From Bacillota bacterium (GTDB lineage: Bacteria; Bacillota; Clostridia; Lachnospirales; Lachnospiraceae): 64,000 nucleotides of DNA. The number at the start of each line of letters is the position of its first letter. Within the stretch, counting starts at the first letter, position 1. The DNA is taken from contig JAEZNB010000003.1 in NCBI GenBank assembly GCA_023441965.1, positions 1 through 64,000 of the forward strand, read 5' to 3'. Shown here in pieces: positions 51,888-60,771 of the stretch. Made by a program: the position numbers and the translations under genes. The notes under the pieces were generated by a model, which worked only from the letters and a program-made list of their open reading frames with translations, had not been told where the DNA came from and did not search any database.

Positions 51888-52532
51888 CTAACGAAGCCTT
51901 TTATCCTCGAAGCGACACATGGCCTTCAGACAGAAAAGCAGCTCCTGTATTCTCTTCTCCAGAGGTCCCTCTTCAATGATACAATCCAGGGCTGCTGCCA
52001 TATCATTGATCAGTCTGTCATTGAGACGCTTCAGGTTCGTGGTGACCACCTCAAGCTTCTGATAGTAGGATTGGGCCTCCAGAAATTCCAGCAGGACATG
52101 ATTTACCTTGTCCTCCTGTTCTGCTTTAGTCGCCGCCTGTGCTACCCTCTCCTCAGACCCATGTTGATCCGGATGGTCCGTTACTTCATGCTGCTTATCT
52201 ATATGAAGCATCCCCTCTGCATCCTGCTCCGAAGTATTCCTTCGGTCCTCCGTGATATCCCCTTGGCGATCCGCTGTATCCTCCGGTCCTTCCTTCCCCT
52301 TCCGAAGCTCGAATCTTATTTCCTGCTTAGCATCGGGATACTTCTCTTTATCCACTTCACTTAGGAACATATCCAAGGATCTGACGTAGGTTTTATAGTC
52401 GCCGTATAGGGCCTGATAAACCACCATAGTCTCCCCTGTCTCTGTATGGGTTGCCACGGTTACAATCTGGTAGGGCTTGTCCTTAAAATGCTGATAAATC
52501 TCTCCTTGCCTGGGAATTCTGTCCTTCTCCAT
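51888..52532 (-). CDS. DUF1653 domain protein with C-terminal extension
   Basis: A 214-residue soluble protein. The N-terminal 70 residues are a DUF1653 domain (QGEIYQHFKDKPYQIVTVA, VVYQALYGDYKTYVRSLDMF). The family function is unknown, and most members are this domain alone. Here a highly charged linker (about residues 75-130) and a helical C-terminus with LEFLEAQSYYQKLEVVTTNL follow. The start at 52532 has GGAGG nine bases upstream; an ATG three codons earlier is too close to it. It is convergent with the gntR operon and lies downstream of fakA, after a 181-base gap in which I see nothing. Confidence 0.75.
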   Translation of the reverse strand: MEKDRIPRQGEIYQHFKDKPYQIVTVATHTETGETMVVYQALYGDYKTYVRSLDMFLSEVDKEKYPDAKQEIRFELRKGKEGPEDTADRQGDITEDRRNTSEQDAEGMLHIDKQHEVTDHPDQHGSEERVAQAATKAEQEDKVNHVLLEFLEAQSYYQKLEVVTTNLKRLNDRLINDMAAALDCIIEEGPLEKRIQELLFCLKAMCRFEDKRLR

Positions 52533-52713
52533 GCTTCTCATCCTCCCATGTTATCCAATCCGGTGATTGTGCTCTGCGTATGCTCCGACCTCCCTGCCTC
52601 GCTATGACCTCGGGAACAGTAGGCAGACCGGACATAGATATGAATTTGAAAAGTGGTCCGTCTGCTGTTATGCTGCGAACCACTCTGTACTTTTATTATT
52701 CTTCTGTATAAGC

Positions 52714-54396
52714 TTATTCCACTGACAAGAGATAATAGTAAATCGGCTGGCCACCATAATGAACTTCCACATCCAGATCGGGATAAAGCTCCATCAGCTC
52801 GGAGGATAATGCCTCTGCATCCTCTTCTCCGGTCTCTTCACCATAGTAGAGACTGATCAGCTCCGAATCCTCATCCACCAGCTGCTGGACCAATTCAATC
52901 GTGGTTGTCTTAATCTCCTCGCCGACAGAGAGTATGGTCTTATCATCCAGACCCATGATGTTGCCCTGCTTGATCTCCTTGCCGTCTATGCTGGTATCCC
53001 GGATTGCATAGGTTACCTGACCGGATTTTACTCTCTTCATCTCCTGAGTCATTCTGCTTGCATTCTCTTCCGGAGACTTATCATATACATAATTGATAAT
53101 CGCTGTAATTCCCTGGGGAACTGTCCTGGAGGGAATTACGATAATCTGTTTATCCTCTGTCAGCTGCTTTGCCTGCTCGGCAGCCAGAATGATATTGCTG
53201 TTATTCGGCAGAATGAAGATGGTATCCGCATTAACCTCAGAGATGGCATTCAGCATATCTTCGGTGCTGGGGTTCATCGTCTGCCCGCCCTGGATCAGAT
53301 AATCCACGCCCAAGCCGGTAAATATCTCACTTAAGCCTTCTCCCATAGACACGGCGATAAAGCCTGCCTTCTTTCTGGGCTTATTCTCTGCCGGTTTCTT
53401 TATTTCCTTTGTATCCTTCTTCTCTGTAAGAGCCTTCTCAGCATCCTTGATTACCTTCTCGTGATGCTCTTCGCGCATATTGTCGATCTTCATACTGGTC
53501 AGGGAGCCATACGTCAACGCCTTTTGGATAGCTAAGCCAGGGTCGTTCGTATGTACATGAACCTTAACAATGTCATCATCCGATACGACTACGATGGAAT
53601 CTCCGATGGATTCCAGATAAGCCTTGAAATCCAACTCTGTCTGCTGATTGTATTCCTTCTCGACCATGATAATAAATTCTGTACAATATCCGAACTTAAT
53701 ATCCTCTAAAGCAATCCGCTCCACATTAATGCCGGTGCTCGCGGTCCCCTTTACGCTGATATCCTTCAAATTGATCTCCTTACCCAGTAAGGCATCATAG
53801 GCGCCTCTGATGATTTCAAGCAGACCCTGGCCGCCGGAATCCACAACTCCCGCTTCCTTTAATACCGGTAAAAGCTCCGGTGTCTGCTCCAGAACCTTCT
53901 CCATATGGGCAAGAACTTCACGGCCGAAGTACACCAGGTCATCCGTCTCTAAGGCCAACTGGGCTGCCTTCTCGGCAGCTCCTCTGGCAACCGTAAGAAT
54001 GGTGCCCTCCTTCGGCTTCATGACGGCTCTGTAAGCTGTCTCGACTGCCTTCTGCATGGCATTGGTGATCACCGTTACGTTTAATTCCTTATATTCCTTG
54101 ATTTCCTTGGTAAAGCCACGGAATAACTGGGAAAGGATAACTCCCGAATTACCGCGCGCTCCCCGGAGAGATCCGGCGGAAATCGCTTTTGCTAATTCCT
54201 CAATGGAAGGATCAGATAAACTGTTGACTTCCTTAACAGCTGACATAATCGTGAGGGTCATATTGGTTCCGGTATCGCCATCCGGCACGGGGAATACATT
54301 CAGCTCATTGATATATTCTTTTTTCGCTTCTATACTTGCTGCTCCCGCAAGGAACATCTTTTTCAATGTCTTTGCATCTATCGTTTTCACTACCAC
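52714..54396 (-). CDS. fakA: Fatty acid kinase catalytic subunit FakA (YloV, DAK2 domain)
   Basis: Phosphorylates fatty acids bound to a FakB (DegV-family) protein, feeding exogenous fatty acids into phospholipid synthesis. The N-terminal Dak-type domain has ELNVFPVPDGDTGTNMTLT (nucleotide and magnesium binding) and GSLRGARGNSGVILSQLFRG; a middle domain and a DegV-like C-terminal part (FILPNNSNIILAAEQA, VIPSRTVPQGITA) follow. 560 residues, usual length. No fakB is in the window. It follows asp23 by 36 bases as in Bacillus yloU-yloV. Confidence 0.93.
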   Translation of the reverse strand: MVVKTIDAKTLKKMFLAGAASIEAKKEYINELNVFPVPDGDTGTNMTLTIMSAVKEVNSLSDPSIEELAKAISAGSLRGARGNSGVILSQLFRGFTKEIKEYKELNVTVITNAMQKAVETAYRAVMKPKEGTILTVARGAAEKAAQLALETDDLVYFGREVLAHMEKVLEQTPELLPVLKEAGVVDSGGQGLLEIIRGAYDALLGKEINLKDISVKGTASTGINVERIALEDIKFGYCTEFIIMVEKEYNQQTELDFKAYLESIGDSIVVVSDDDIVKVHVHTNDPGLAIQKALTYGSLTSMKIDNMREEHHEKVIKDAEKALTEKKDTKEIKKPAENKPRKKAGFIAVSMGEGLSEIFTGLGVDYLIQGGQTMNPSTEDMLNAISEVNADTIFILPNNSNIILAAEQAKQLTEDKQIIVIPSRTVPQGITAIINYVYDKSPEENASRMTQEMKRVKSGQVTYAIRDTSIDGKEIKQGNIMGLDDKTILSVGEEIKTTTIELVQQLVDEDSELISLYYGEETGEEDAEALSSELMELYPDLDVEVHYGGQPIYYYLLSVE

Positions 54397-54432
54397 TGGT
54401 TCTTTCCTCCTTAAATGCCGTAATCCTCAGGA

Positions 54433-54789
54433 TCAGTCAATAACTCTGACTCCTTCAACAAAAATATTGATTTTCTTTACCTCAAGTCCTGAGAACTCCT
54501 CCACATTATATTTCACGTTACTGATCAGATTATCAGCAACTGCTGAGATACTCACACCATAGGAAACGATAATATGCAGGTCGATCGTAATCTTATTGTT
54601 TTCTATCGAGACATTTACACCATGGCTTAAATTATCACGCTTAAGCAGCTTAACGATACCATCCTTCATATTAATTGAAGCCATTCCAACTACACCGAAG
54701 CACTCTATTGCTGAGGCACCGGCGTACTTTGCCAACACATCGTTATCAATCATAATTTCGCCGATCTGTGTATTCATATATCCTTTCAT
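54433..54789 (-). CDS. Asp23/Gls24 family protein (YloU)
   Basis: Small envelope-stress-associated protein of 118 residues. The Asp23 pattern is clear: TQIGEIMIDNDVLAKYAGASAIECFGVVGMAS, a central VSIENNKITIDLHIIVSYGVSI strand pair and the C-terminal VKKINIFVEGVRV. GGAGGG lies upstream. It precedes fakA in the order found across Firmicutes. Its leader contains compact hairpins. The exact role of the single-copy YloU type is unclear; some relatives coat the membrane. Confidence 0.93.
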   Translation of the reverse strand: MKGYMNTQIGEIMIDNDVLAKYAGASAIECFGVVGMASINMKDGIVKLLKRDNLSHGVNVSIENNKITIDLHIIVSYGVSISAVADNLISNVKYNVEEFSGLEVKKINIFVEGVRVID

Positions 54790-54836
54790 ATTAACCCTCC
54801 TATCTATAATTTGTTTCTATCTCGGTCATTCACTGA

Positions 54837-54888
54837 GGGAAGCGTCTTCCCATGCCTCCGATGCCTACTTGTAGGCTCTGCGCCCGGA
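54837..54888 (-). promoter_or_regulatory. Structured leader of the asp23-fakA operon
   Basis: GGGAAG/CTTCCC (54837-54842 with 54846-54851) and GCCTA/TAGGC (54863-54867 with 54872-54876) form two tight hairpins, the second enclosed by TCCG/CGGA (54857-54860 with 54885-54888). They lie about 50-100 bases upstream of the gene. A perfect match to a known riboswitch was not recognised. Confidence 0.45.
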
Positions 54889-55068
54889 TGCTTACACCTT
54901 TATATGTTAGTATAGCCATATTTTTTTGATTACATCATTCTATGTTCTTAAAAGCATTGCTTTCAGTTGAATTCTAAATTACCCGTCCGGTTGCTCCATA
55001 TTTTGAGATAACCGTCCAATAACTTGCATAATATATATTACTATTGATATTGAATGGAAGTGACTGTT

Positions 55069-55209
55069 ATGAAGAGAATGATAGGCTTTATCCTGTTCTG
55101 GATAGCGATCGGCATGACAATCATGCTTTTCATTACAAACGGTATATTAGCGATATGTATTATTATCCTATGTCTTGTATTGGGATATAATCTGTTTTGC
55201 AGTTGTTGA
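55069..55209 (+). CDS. Small conserved-looking membrane protein (46 residues)
   Basis: A short gene read directly from the sequence: ATG at 55069, TGA at 55207-55209. The peptide starts MKRMIGFILFWIAIGM and ends LGYNLFCSC, with two hydrophobic stretches (about residues 5-22 and 26-41) around ITNG, so it is predicted to span the membrane twice. GGAAG lies 8 bases before the ATG. I have the impression that similar peptides occur in Clostridia, but this was not checked. It stands alone on the plus strand between the asp23 leader and rpmB; its 3' end meets the rpmB terminator. Confidence 0.65.
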   Translation: MKRMIGFILFWIAIGMTIMLFITNGILAICIIILCLVLGYNLFCSC

Positions 55210-55212
55210 TTG

Positions 55213-55245
55213 AAAAAAAGCGGGTGTCAAGATCCCCTGACACCC
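55213..55245 (-). terminator. Rho-independent terminator of rpmB
   Basis: On the minus strand GGGTGTCA (55238-55245) pairs with TGACACCC (55222-55229), 8-base loop, then GC and a run of seven T. It lies 11 bases after the rpmB stop. Confidence 0.9.
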
Positions 55246-55255
55246 ATCGTTTCCC

Positions 55256-55441
55256 TTAAGCGCGTTCTCCTTTACCGGATCTAAGACAGGAAGTACAAAC
55301 ATACATTTTTCTTGCAGCTCCGTTTACATTAACTTTTACGGATTTCACATTAGATTTCCACATCTTGTTAGATCTTCTATGAGAATGACTCACAGCGATT
55401 CCAAAGTGAGCACCTTTATCACATATTGCACATTTAGCCAT
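55256..55441 (-). CDS. rpmB: 50S ribosomal protein L28
   Basis: Large-subunit ribosomal protein, 61 residues, starting MAKCAICDKGAHFGIAVSHS, with RRSNKMWKSNVKSVKV in the middle and CTSCLRSGKG near the end; the CxxC pairs suggest the zinc-binding form. The start at 55441 has GGAGG eight bases upstream; an ATG three codons earlier is not used. Single-gene unit with its own promoter and terminator. Confidence 0.97.
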   Translation of the reverse strand: MAKCAICDKGAHFGIAVSHSHRRSNKMWKSNVKSVKVNVNGAARKMYVCTSCLRSGKGERA

Positions 55442-55530
55442 CAAAAGCACCTCCTTAAGGTATACTAAACGAAAGGCTTCCTCCCTTTCATCCGTTATAA
55501 ATGAAGACCCTTGGCCTTACAAACACATTT

Positions 55531-55559
55531 ATTCTAACAGAATATCCTTTATATTGCAA
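55531..55559 (-). promoter_or_regulatory. Promoter of rpmB
   Basis: Minus-strand TTGCAA (55554-55559), 17 bases, TAGAAT (55531-55536), with a leader of about 80 bases before rpmB. Confidence 0.7.
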
Positions 55560-55592
55560 GCAATATTTTACCTGCCTATCGCTTAAGATGGG

Positions 55593-56048
55593 TCATTCCC
55601 TCAAAGCTTCCCGAAAGAAGCGGTCCAAATCATTCTCACCATAAACAGCGATTCCCTCCGTCTCCAGAAGCTCCGCCATGACACCGCTGCCGTCGGTCAC
55701 CCTATGAGAGAAGGTACCGTCATAGATTTTGCCATATCCGCAGGAAGGGCTCTTCTCCTTAAGCAGGGCATACTTACAGTCATAAAGCCTGGCCAGCATC
55801 AAAGCCTCCTCGGCCCCTCTGACGAATTGTTCTGTCACATCCTCACCGGCATTATTCACAACCCTGTCACCCACCCGTTCGCAAGGTCTTCTCGGTATGG
55901 TCAGACCTCCCATTATCTCCGGGCATACCGGTACCGGATGGAAGTTCTCCAGCAGCTGTTCCATACGCTCGATCGGAAGGCCCTTACCGTCATATCTGCA
56001 GCCGACTCCCAAGAGGCAGGCACTGACTAATATATTCTTCTTATTCAT
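55593..56048 (-). CDS. DUF523 family protein
   Basis: A 151-residue cytoplasmic protein of unknown function. Family marks are ILVSACLLGVGCRYDGKG, the CPEIMGGLTIPRRPCE motif and LLKEKSPSCGYGKIYDG, with several conserved cysteines that may bind metal. It overlaps the end of the GerW gene by 8 bases, so it is the third gene of a coupled operon. A metal- or sulfur-related role has been guessed for the family; nothing here decides it. Confidence 0.88.
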   Translation of the reverse strand: MNKKNILVSACLLGVGCRYDGKGLPIERMEQLLENFHPVPVCPEIMGGLTIPRRPCERVGDRVVNNAGEDVTEQFVRGAEEALMLARLYDCKYALLKEKSPSCGYGKIYDGTFSHRVTDGSGVMAELLETEGIAVYGENDLDRFFREALRE

Positions 56049-56451
56049 GGGGTGTTGTCTCTTCCTGCGCCTGCATGGCCTCCATCACCTTAGTATCCAG
56101 ATCATCCTTTTTCTTGCCGCCCTTGGTGAACTTATTGATCAGGTCCGGTACCATATCGAGAATCTTGCTGACACTATCCTGCTCTTTGACATTGACCACC
56201 TTGGAGGAACCGTTTTGGAGGACGAGTACAGAGCTGGGTGAGATCTTACCTCCGAGACCTCCGCCTGCATTATTCTTCTTCTCTCCCGCAAATGCACCTG
56301 CACCTACACCGAAGGTCACCTCAACCAAGGGTACGATAATGGTCCCATCATCGATCTTTACTGCATCGCCAACCACAGTCTTTGTGGATATAAAGCTATC
56401 CATCCCTTTAAATAACGACTCAACCGTTGCGTTGAAATTACTGTCTGACAT
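56041..56451 (-). CDS. GerW/YtfJ family spore protein
   Basis: Spore protein needed in Bacillus for normal germination and lysozyme resistance. The YtfJ fold is recognised by TVVGDAVKIDDGTIIVPLVEVTFGVGAG and the glycine-rich loop GGGLGGKISPSSVLVL, followed by a lysine-rich tail (TKGGKKKDDLD). 136 residues. Its ATG overlaps the stop of the DUF2953 gene (TAATG), the same pair as Bacillus ytfI-ytfJ, which is a second sign of sporulation here. Confidence 0.92.
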   Translation of the reverse strand: MSDSNFNATVESLFKGMDSFISTKTVVGDAVKIDDGTIIVPLVEVTFGVGAGAFAGEKKNNAGGGLGGKISPSSVLVLQNGSSKVVNVKEQDSVSKILDMVPDLINKFTKGGKKKDDLDTKVMEAMQAQEETTPHE

Positions 56452-57596
56452 TATAACTCCTCCTTTAATATGATAAAGTTCCTCTTTAATTGTTTAAAGT
56501 TCTTATCTATTAACAGTTTGATAACTATTATGAGTAATGTGCCAATTCTTATTCTGCCCCTGGCATAATGGCTGCCTGCAAAAACCTTATTTTCAAAGTC
56601 GGGTGTAATACGAACATTTTCTCCGTAGTAGCCATACAGGATGCTTATGGCGCCGAGGGCTTGCCCTGTTGAACAGGGATCTCCGGTTCCGAAGGTTACT
56701 TTGGACTTAAGCTTCCTTGGCCGTATATGCTTCAGAAGCTTCTTTAGGCTTCCGAAGGTGACCCGAAAGGCCGTTTTGTTCTCCTCCTCCCGAAGGAAGC
56801 TCTTTACCAGGCCGATCTTGTTTTTTATCCTCCGCATGGCCTGCCAGCCCCGCCGTATCCTTTCCAATAAGCCGCTGAGCTTCTTACGGACTCCGGCTAT
56901 GCTGCCCTTGATCTTCCTCAACCGCTTACCGAAGCCGGTCGCCCTGCTCTCCTGATCCTCTTCAGCTTCCGATCCTTCAGAGTCAGGCTCGTCCTCCAAC
57001 GGCTCTCCTACAAAGGCTGAATATCCATGCTCCTTTGACTCTTCACCGAAATCTGTATGTCCCTTCAGATTCCCTCCGTAATCCGAATCCGTCTGCTCCT
57101 TCGGCTTCCCACCGGAATCGCATTGCTCACCGGGAAGCTGACCTGTTCCTGCGGCTGTCCTCTGTGCAGGAGCTGTATCCTTCTCCGGCAGAGCCTCCGG
57201 CTTCTCAGTGATATCTTCCTGTGAAAGCTGCTCCGGAGTGGTCTGCTGACCGGGGCCCTTCCCTTTTCTTGCCGCATCCTGCTTTCTTCTTTGTCCTTTT
57301 TCCCTTCTCCGTCTAAGCTTTCCCACCTTCCTTGATCTTTCACTGTCATAGAGCGGAATGCCAAAGAGACGCAGTCGGATGTGAAAGCGCTCAGCCTCCT
57401 TTATCACCCGTATACGGATGATATGCAGGATCCAGCTGGCTCTCCCTTCCAGTCGGAACAGGGAGCCATGGCTAATCCAAACCTTATATTTGATCGGCAC
57501 AAGAAGGATGATCAATAACAAAGCCAGTAAGAGGCCCAGGATTGCCAGAAGTATGATACCTATGAACTTGAGCAATAATACAATGATATGCAGCAT
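56451..57596 (-). CDS. DUF2953 domain membrane protein (YtfI-like)
   Basis: 381-residue protein with an N-terminal membrane anchor (about residues 5-35, IVLLLKFIGIILLAILG). A beta-rich part follows (YKVWISHGSLFRLEGRASWI), and the DUF2953 domain proper is at the C-terminal end (KVTFGTGDPCSTGQALGAIS, then ITPDFENKVFAGSHYARGRI). Between them is a long low-complexity, strongly charged segment of roughly 130 residues (about 95-225) that is likely disordered. It is the partner of GerW. Function unknown, sporulation-linked by its neighbour. Confidence 0.85.
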   Translation of the reverse strand: MLHIIVLLLKFIGIILLAILGLLLALLLIILLVPIKYKVWISHGSLFRLEGRASWILHIIRIRVIKEAERFHIRLRLFGIPLYDSERSRKVGKLRRRREKGQRRKQDAARKGKGPGQQTTPEQLSQEDITEKPEALPEKDTAPAQRTAAGTGQLPGEQCDSGGKPKEQTDSDYGGNLKGHTDFGEESKEHGYSAFVGEPLEDEPDSEGSEAEEDQESRATGFGKRLRKIKGSIAGVRKKLSGLLERIRRGWQAMRRIKNKIGLVKSFLREEENKTAFRVTFGSLKKLLKHIRPRKLKSKVTFGTGDPCSTGQALGAISILYGYYGENVRITPDFENKVFAGSHYARGRIRIGTLLIIVIKLLIDKNFKQLKRNFIILKEEL

Positions 57597-57646
57597 CGAT
57601 TCCCCTCATCAGTAAAACATGTATAATCCCCTGCTATGCATTCTTC

Positions 57647-57955
57647 TTATGTAAAATAAGCCCTTACGTTAAATGCACCTGTTTCCTGATAAACCTCCAG
57701 CAGCATCTGCTGTACCAGAGTAAGCGCTTCTTCCTTCCCCCTGGCCAGACCGACGATGCGGATCTCTGTCTTCTTATAGTGGGGAAATAAGAGCTCATTT
57801 GCATCCATGATATCAAATAAATTACTGGGCTGGGAGGCAAATGCGATGCAGTAGACATGAAAGGTGGCCTCCCTGTTATTGATGGAAGCTATCACCTGAT
57901 CCTTCTTCTTTTTCATCTTATCACCAATATATAGCTTCGTTGCCCATTGTACCAT
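57647..57955 (-). CDS. Uncharacterised 102-residue protein
   Basis: I recognise no named family. The protein starts MVQWATKLYIGDKMKKKKDQ, then VIASINNREATFHVYCIAFA and NLFDIMDANELLFPHYKKTE, and ends GAFNVRAYFT: a compact alpha/beta fold with no membrane segment. The composition and even spacing of hydrophobic residues support a real gene. The frame starts at 57955, 61 bases downstream of the 472-residue gene and 51 bases upstream of the DUF2953 gene. Confidence 0.65.
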   Translation of the reverse strand: MVQWATKLYIGDKMKKKKDQVIASINNREATFHVYCIAFASQPSNLFDIMDANELLFPHYKKTEIRIVGLARGKEEALTLVQQMLLEVYQETGAFNVRAYFT

Positions 57956-58015
57956 AATCTATCCTCATCATACTTTTCATTAAGTATTCCACTAATTACC
58001 ATAAGTAATACAGTC

Positions 58016-59434
58016 CTATTCCCTAATCATATCCAGGATTATCTCCACACAGGCTGCTTTCTCTGCCGGATCCGTGCACTTCTCCATCGCATCCCGCACA
58101 TAATCCATGACCTCCTTATGTCCGTCAAAGAATACCGGCAGCTTGTCCAGCAGATTCGCCATAACAGCACGGACTGTTCTTCTGTCACACTGTTCAAAGA
58201 GCCGGGTCAGCTCCTCGATCAGACGATCTGCTTCTTCCTCTGCCTTAGGCTTACTTACAGGAAGATGTGACTTAATCTCATAAAAATCAATGAAAAGGCT
58301 GTTGGAGAGCAGATCCTTCGCCAGCAGCAGTATATTCAGAAGCTTGTCTGCCATGATGCTTTCCGCCAGCTTTCTATGATTCTGATCTGCCTGGTAAAGC
58401 GCCTCCTCCAGTACGATCAGGTCAAAGCTAAGCTCCTCCTGTATTCCCTCCAGACAAGAGCAGTGCTCCAGCAAAGCATCGGAAGGCTCCTGCTTCTGTC
58501 CCCTGACGAATTCCTCATAGATTCCCCGAATCATCTCTAAGGCCGCTTTCTCTTCCTTAAGATAGGGAGCTGCGGAAACACCGGCGTAGGGATGGCACAG
58601 AAGTATGGTATAAAGCTCGTTCACGATCTCCTGAAGAGAATAATAGAACTCTGTCTCCCCATCCAGGAAGGTAACCGCCTCCTTAAGCTCTGATAATGCC
58701 TGCTCATACTCCTCTGCAGTCATTGGTATCTCCTCTTTAGAAAGCAGCTTCTCCTTCAGGTCCCATAATAACGGGTACAGGGGATCCGCTTCCTTCGGTA
58801 ACTCCAACAGAGCGGAGGAACGCAGCATATAGAGATAAGTCTCCAGGGTATCCTGACCGGCACCCACATATTCATGAAGGCTTCCTCTAAGCAGATCAAA
58901 GAATTTCAGCTTGGTCATCCTGACCGGAAGCTGGCCGATGACCTCCTGGATTCTATCATTAATGATAGTATTATCCTGCGTTTCGAAGATATAGGCAAGC
59001 ACCTCTCTGGCAAAATCATCGTCCGATATAGATAGCTCATTTACCTTGAAGCGGTACTCGATCCGGTTCAGAAGATATTCTCTTAGGATACACACATCGG
59101 CATAGGAGGTCAACAGCTTCATTCTGCGGATGATCTCGTTACGGAGCAGATCCACTGCTCTGACGGCCTCCTCATGCTCCTTTCCGCTTTGAAAGCTTAA
59201 TACCTTCTCACCGATTAACCGGTTCAGCTCCTCCAAGGCTGCTCCGGCAGCATCGCCCCACTGTGCTCCCTCCTCGCAATAGGTTTCATAAAAGGAATAA
59301 TAGTGCAGAGCCAGTCTGACTGCCGCCAATGTATGGTATTTATCTGCCAGGCTGTTAAAGAAGCCCGGCAGGCTCTCCTCCGGATTCTTGTTACTTAAGA
59401 TATTCTGATATAATCGTTTTGTCTCTTTATCCAT
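58016..59434 (-). CDS. Uncharacterised all-helical protein (472 residues)
   Basis: No recognised domain. The sequence is almost entirely amphipathic helix, rich in Leu, Glu and Ala, without signal peptide or membrane helices, and repeats of about 35-40 residues are suggested but not clear. Features to search with are LYQNILSNKNPEESLPGFF at the start and FFDLLRGSLHEYVGAG at the middle. It may be a scaffold or adaptor. It is encoded 59 bases downstream of the ABC-2 permease pair and may belong to that operon. Confidence 0.6.
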   Translation of the reverse strand: MDKETKRLYQNILSNKNPEESLPGFFNSLADKYHTLAAVRLALHYYSFYETYCEEGAQWGDAAGAALEELNRLIGEKVLSFQSGKEHEEAVRAVDLLRNEIIRRMKLLTSYADVCILREYLLNRIEYRFKVNELSISDDDFAREVLAYIFETQDNTIINDRIQEVIGQLPVRMTKLKFFDLLRGSLHEYVGAGQDTLETYLYMLRSSALLELPKEADPLYPLLWDLKEKLLSKEEIPMTAEEYEQALSELKEAVTFLDGETEFYYSLQEIVNELYTILLCHPYAGVSAAPYLKEEKAALEMIRGIYEEFVRGQKQEPSDALLEHCSCLEGIQEELSFDLIVLEEALYQADQNHRKLAESIMADKLLNILLLAKDLLSNSLFIDFYEIKSHLPVSKPKAEEEADRLIEELTRLFEQCDRRTVRAVMANLLDKLPVFFDGHKEVMDYVRDAMEKCTDPAEKAACVEIILDMIRE

Positions 59435-59493
59435 GTGCTACTCCATTCTATCTTACAGGACCCCAAAGCGGTCCGTATTTATACTCATTCCTA

Positions 59494-60771
59494 TCAATCA
59501 CAGGCGGCTTTCTTCTCTTTTACTCCTACTCCTGTCCTGCCCAGAAGCAGATCTGTTACCACGATAAGGGATAGTACTGCAGCCGTCAGTAATAGCAGCA
59601 TGCCATGTCCCTGCGTAAGGATTCCCTCTTGCTCGCCATATACTATTATATCAGTAAAGCCCTGAATAAACCAGCTATTTGGAATAAATTTCAGTATACG
59701 CTCCGACAGAGCTTCCGATAAGCCGGACAGTAACCGATAAAAGCCTAAGCCCCCCAGTAATAGGATCAGTACTGTGCAGAGCATCTGATAAGTAATGATA
59801 CTCTTTACCGCTTTCGCTACCAGCAGGAAGATTCCTCCCATCAGCATGGCATAGGTAAAGATCAACAGGAAGGCACTCAGATACAGTCTGCCCTCCCATA
59901 TTCCCAATTGCCGACAGATCAGCGTGCAGAAGAGGATGGCTATCAAGCCCTCCACCAATAGTACCGAGCAGAAATTACCTACATCCAGCTTAAGGGAATG
60001 GAACTTTGAAATCCTTAACCGCCCCTCTGCTCCCGTCTCTCTCTCCCTGACAACTCCGGAGATAATGAACATCGCAATAAAGGATATCAGGATTCCCAGG
60101 ATACCGAAGATGATCTGGTTATAGATCAGGGAATTGGACAGGGGCTTTTCCTCTGCCATTGACCGATCAGGATTCGCGTAAATCATCCGAAAGGCAAAAT
60201 CAAAATCGGTATTGCCCTCCAGCAGCTCCTCAATATATGCTTCATATTCCTCAGCACTAAGCTGTTCACGGTCATAGGGAAGCCTCTCATACATTCTGAT
60301 GCTCTTGTAGAGGCTGATCGGGTAAAGCATCTCTCCAGCTACGATATCGGATAGAATCATGGAGGCCTTGTCATTGTCCACGTAGTAAACGGTTATTACT
60401 TCTTCCGGCCGTCCCTTTTTGAGCTGCTTCTCATAGCCCTCCTCAATCACAAAGATTGCATTGATCATCTCATCCAGCAGAAGCTTCTGCAGCTCCTTCT
60501 CCTCCTGCTCCACGACCCTGATGGCAGATAAGCCGGAGAGCCGATGAAGCAGCGCCTCCGACTCCTTGCTTTTGTCCTGATCCACTATACCAATCGGCAG
60601 GGCACTCTGTTCCTCAGCCGTAGCACTAAGTACATGAATCACCGCGGAGAAGATCAATATGGAGGATATCAATGCGGCGATGGTAGTGGCATCCTTGCAT
60701 ATCAGCTTCAGCCGAAGCAGCAGAATCCAAAGGATGTCCTGAAGGGCCGATCCGGTCTTATACTTCTTCAT
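59494..60771 (-). CDS. ABC-2 type permease (second of a pair)
   Basis: 425-residue protein of the ABC2_membrane_3 type: first helix (TTIAALISSILIFSAVIHVL), a large extracytoplasmic loop of about 170 residues (from QSALPIGIVDQDKSKE to LSNSLIYNQ), then five helices. The layout resembles DrrB/YhgE-like export permeases. It overlaps the other permease by 14 bases. Neither has an ATPase beside it. Substrate unknown; drug, lipid or peptide export are all possible. Confidence 0.82.
   Translation of the reverse strand: MKKYKTGSALQDILWILLLRLKLICKDATTIAALISSILIFSAVIHVLSATAEEQSALPIGIVDQDKSKESEALLHRLSGLSAIRVVEQEEKELQKLLLDEMINAIFVIEEGYEKQLKKGRPEEVITVYYVDNDKASMILSDIVAGEMLYPISLYKSIRMYERLPYDREQLSAEEYEAYIEELLEGNTDFDFAFRMIYANPDRSMAEEKPLSNSLIYNQIIFGILGILISFIAMFIISGVVRERETGAEGRLRISKFHSLKLDVGNFCSVLLVEGLIAILFCTLICRQLGIWEGRLYLSAFLLIFTYAMLMGGIFLLVAKAVKSIITYQMLCTVLILLLGGLGFYRLLSGLSEALSERILKFIPNSWFIQGFTDIIVYGEQEGILTQGHGMLLLLTAAVLSLIVVTDLLLGRTGVGVKEKKAACD

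Noticed and set aside
54837..54888. T-box leader before asp23-fakA
   Set aside because: No T-box sequence, specifier loop or terminator with a T tract is present.
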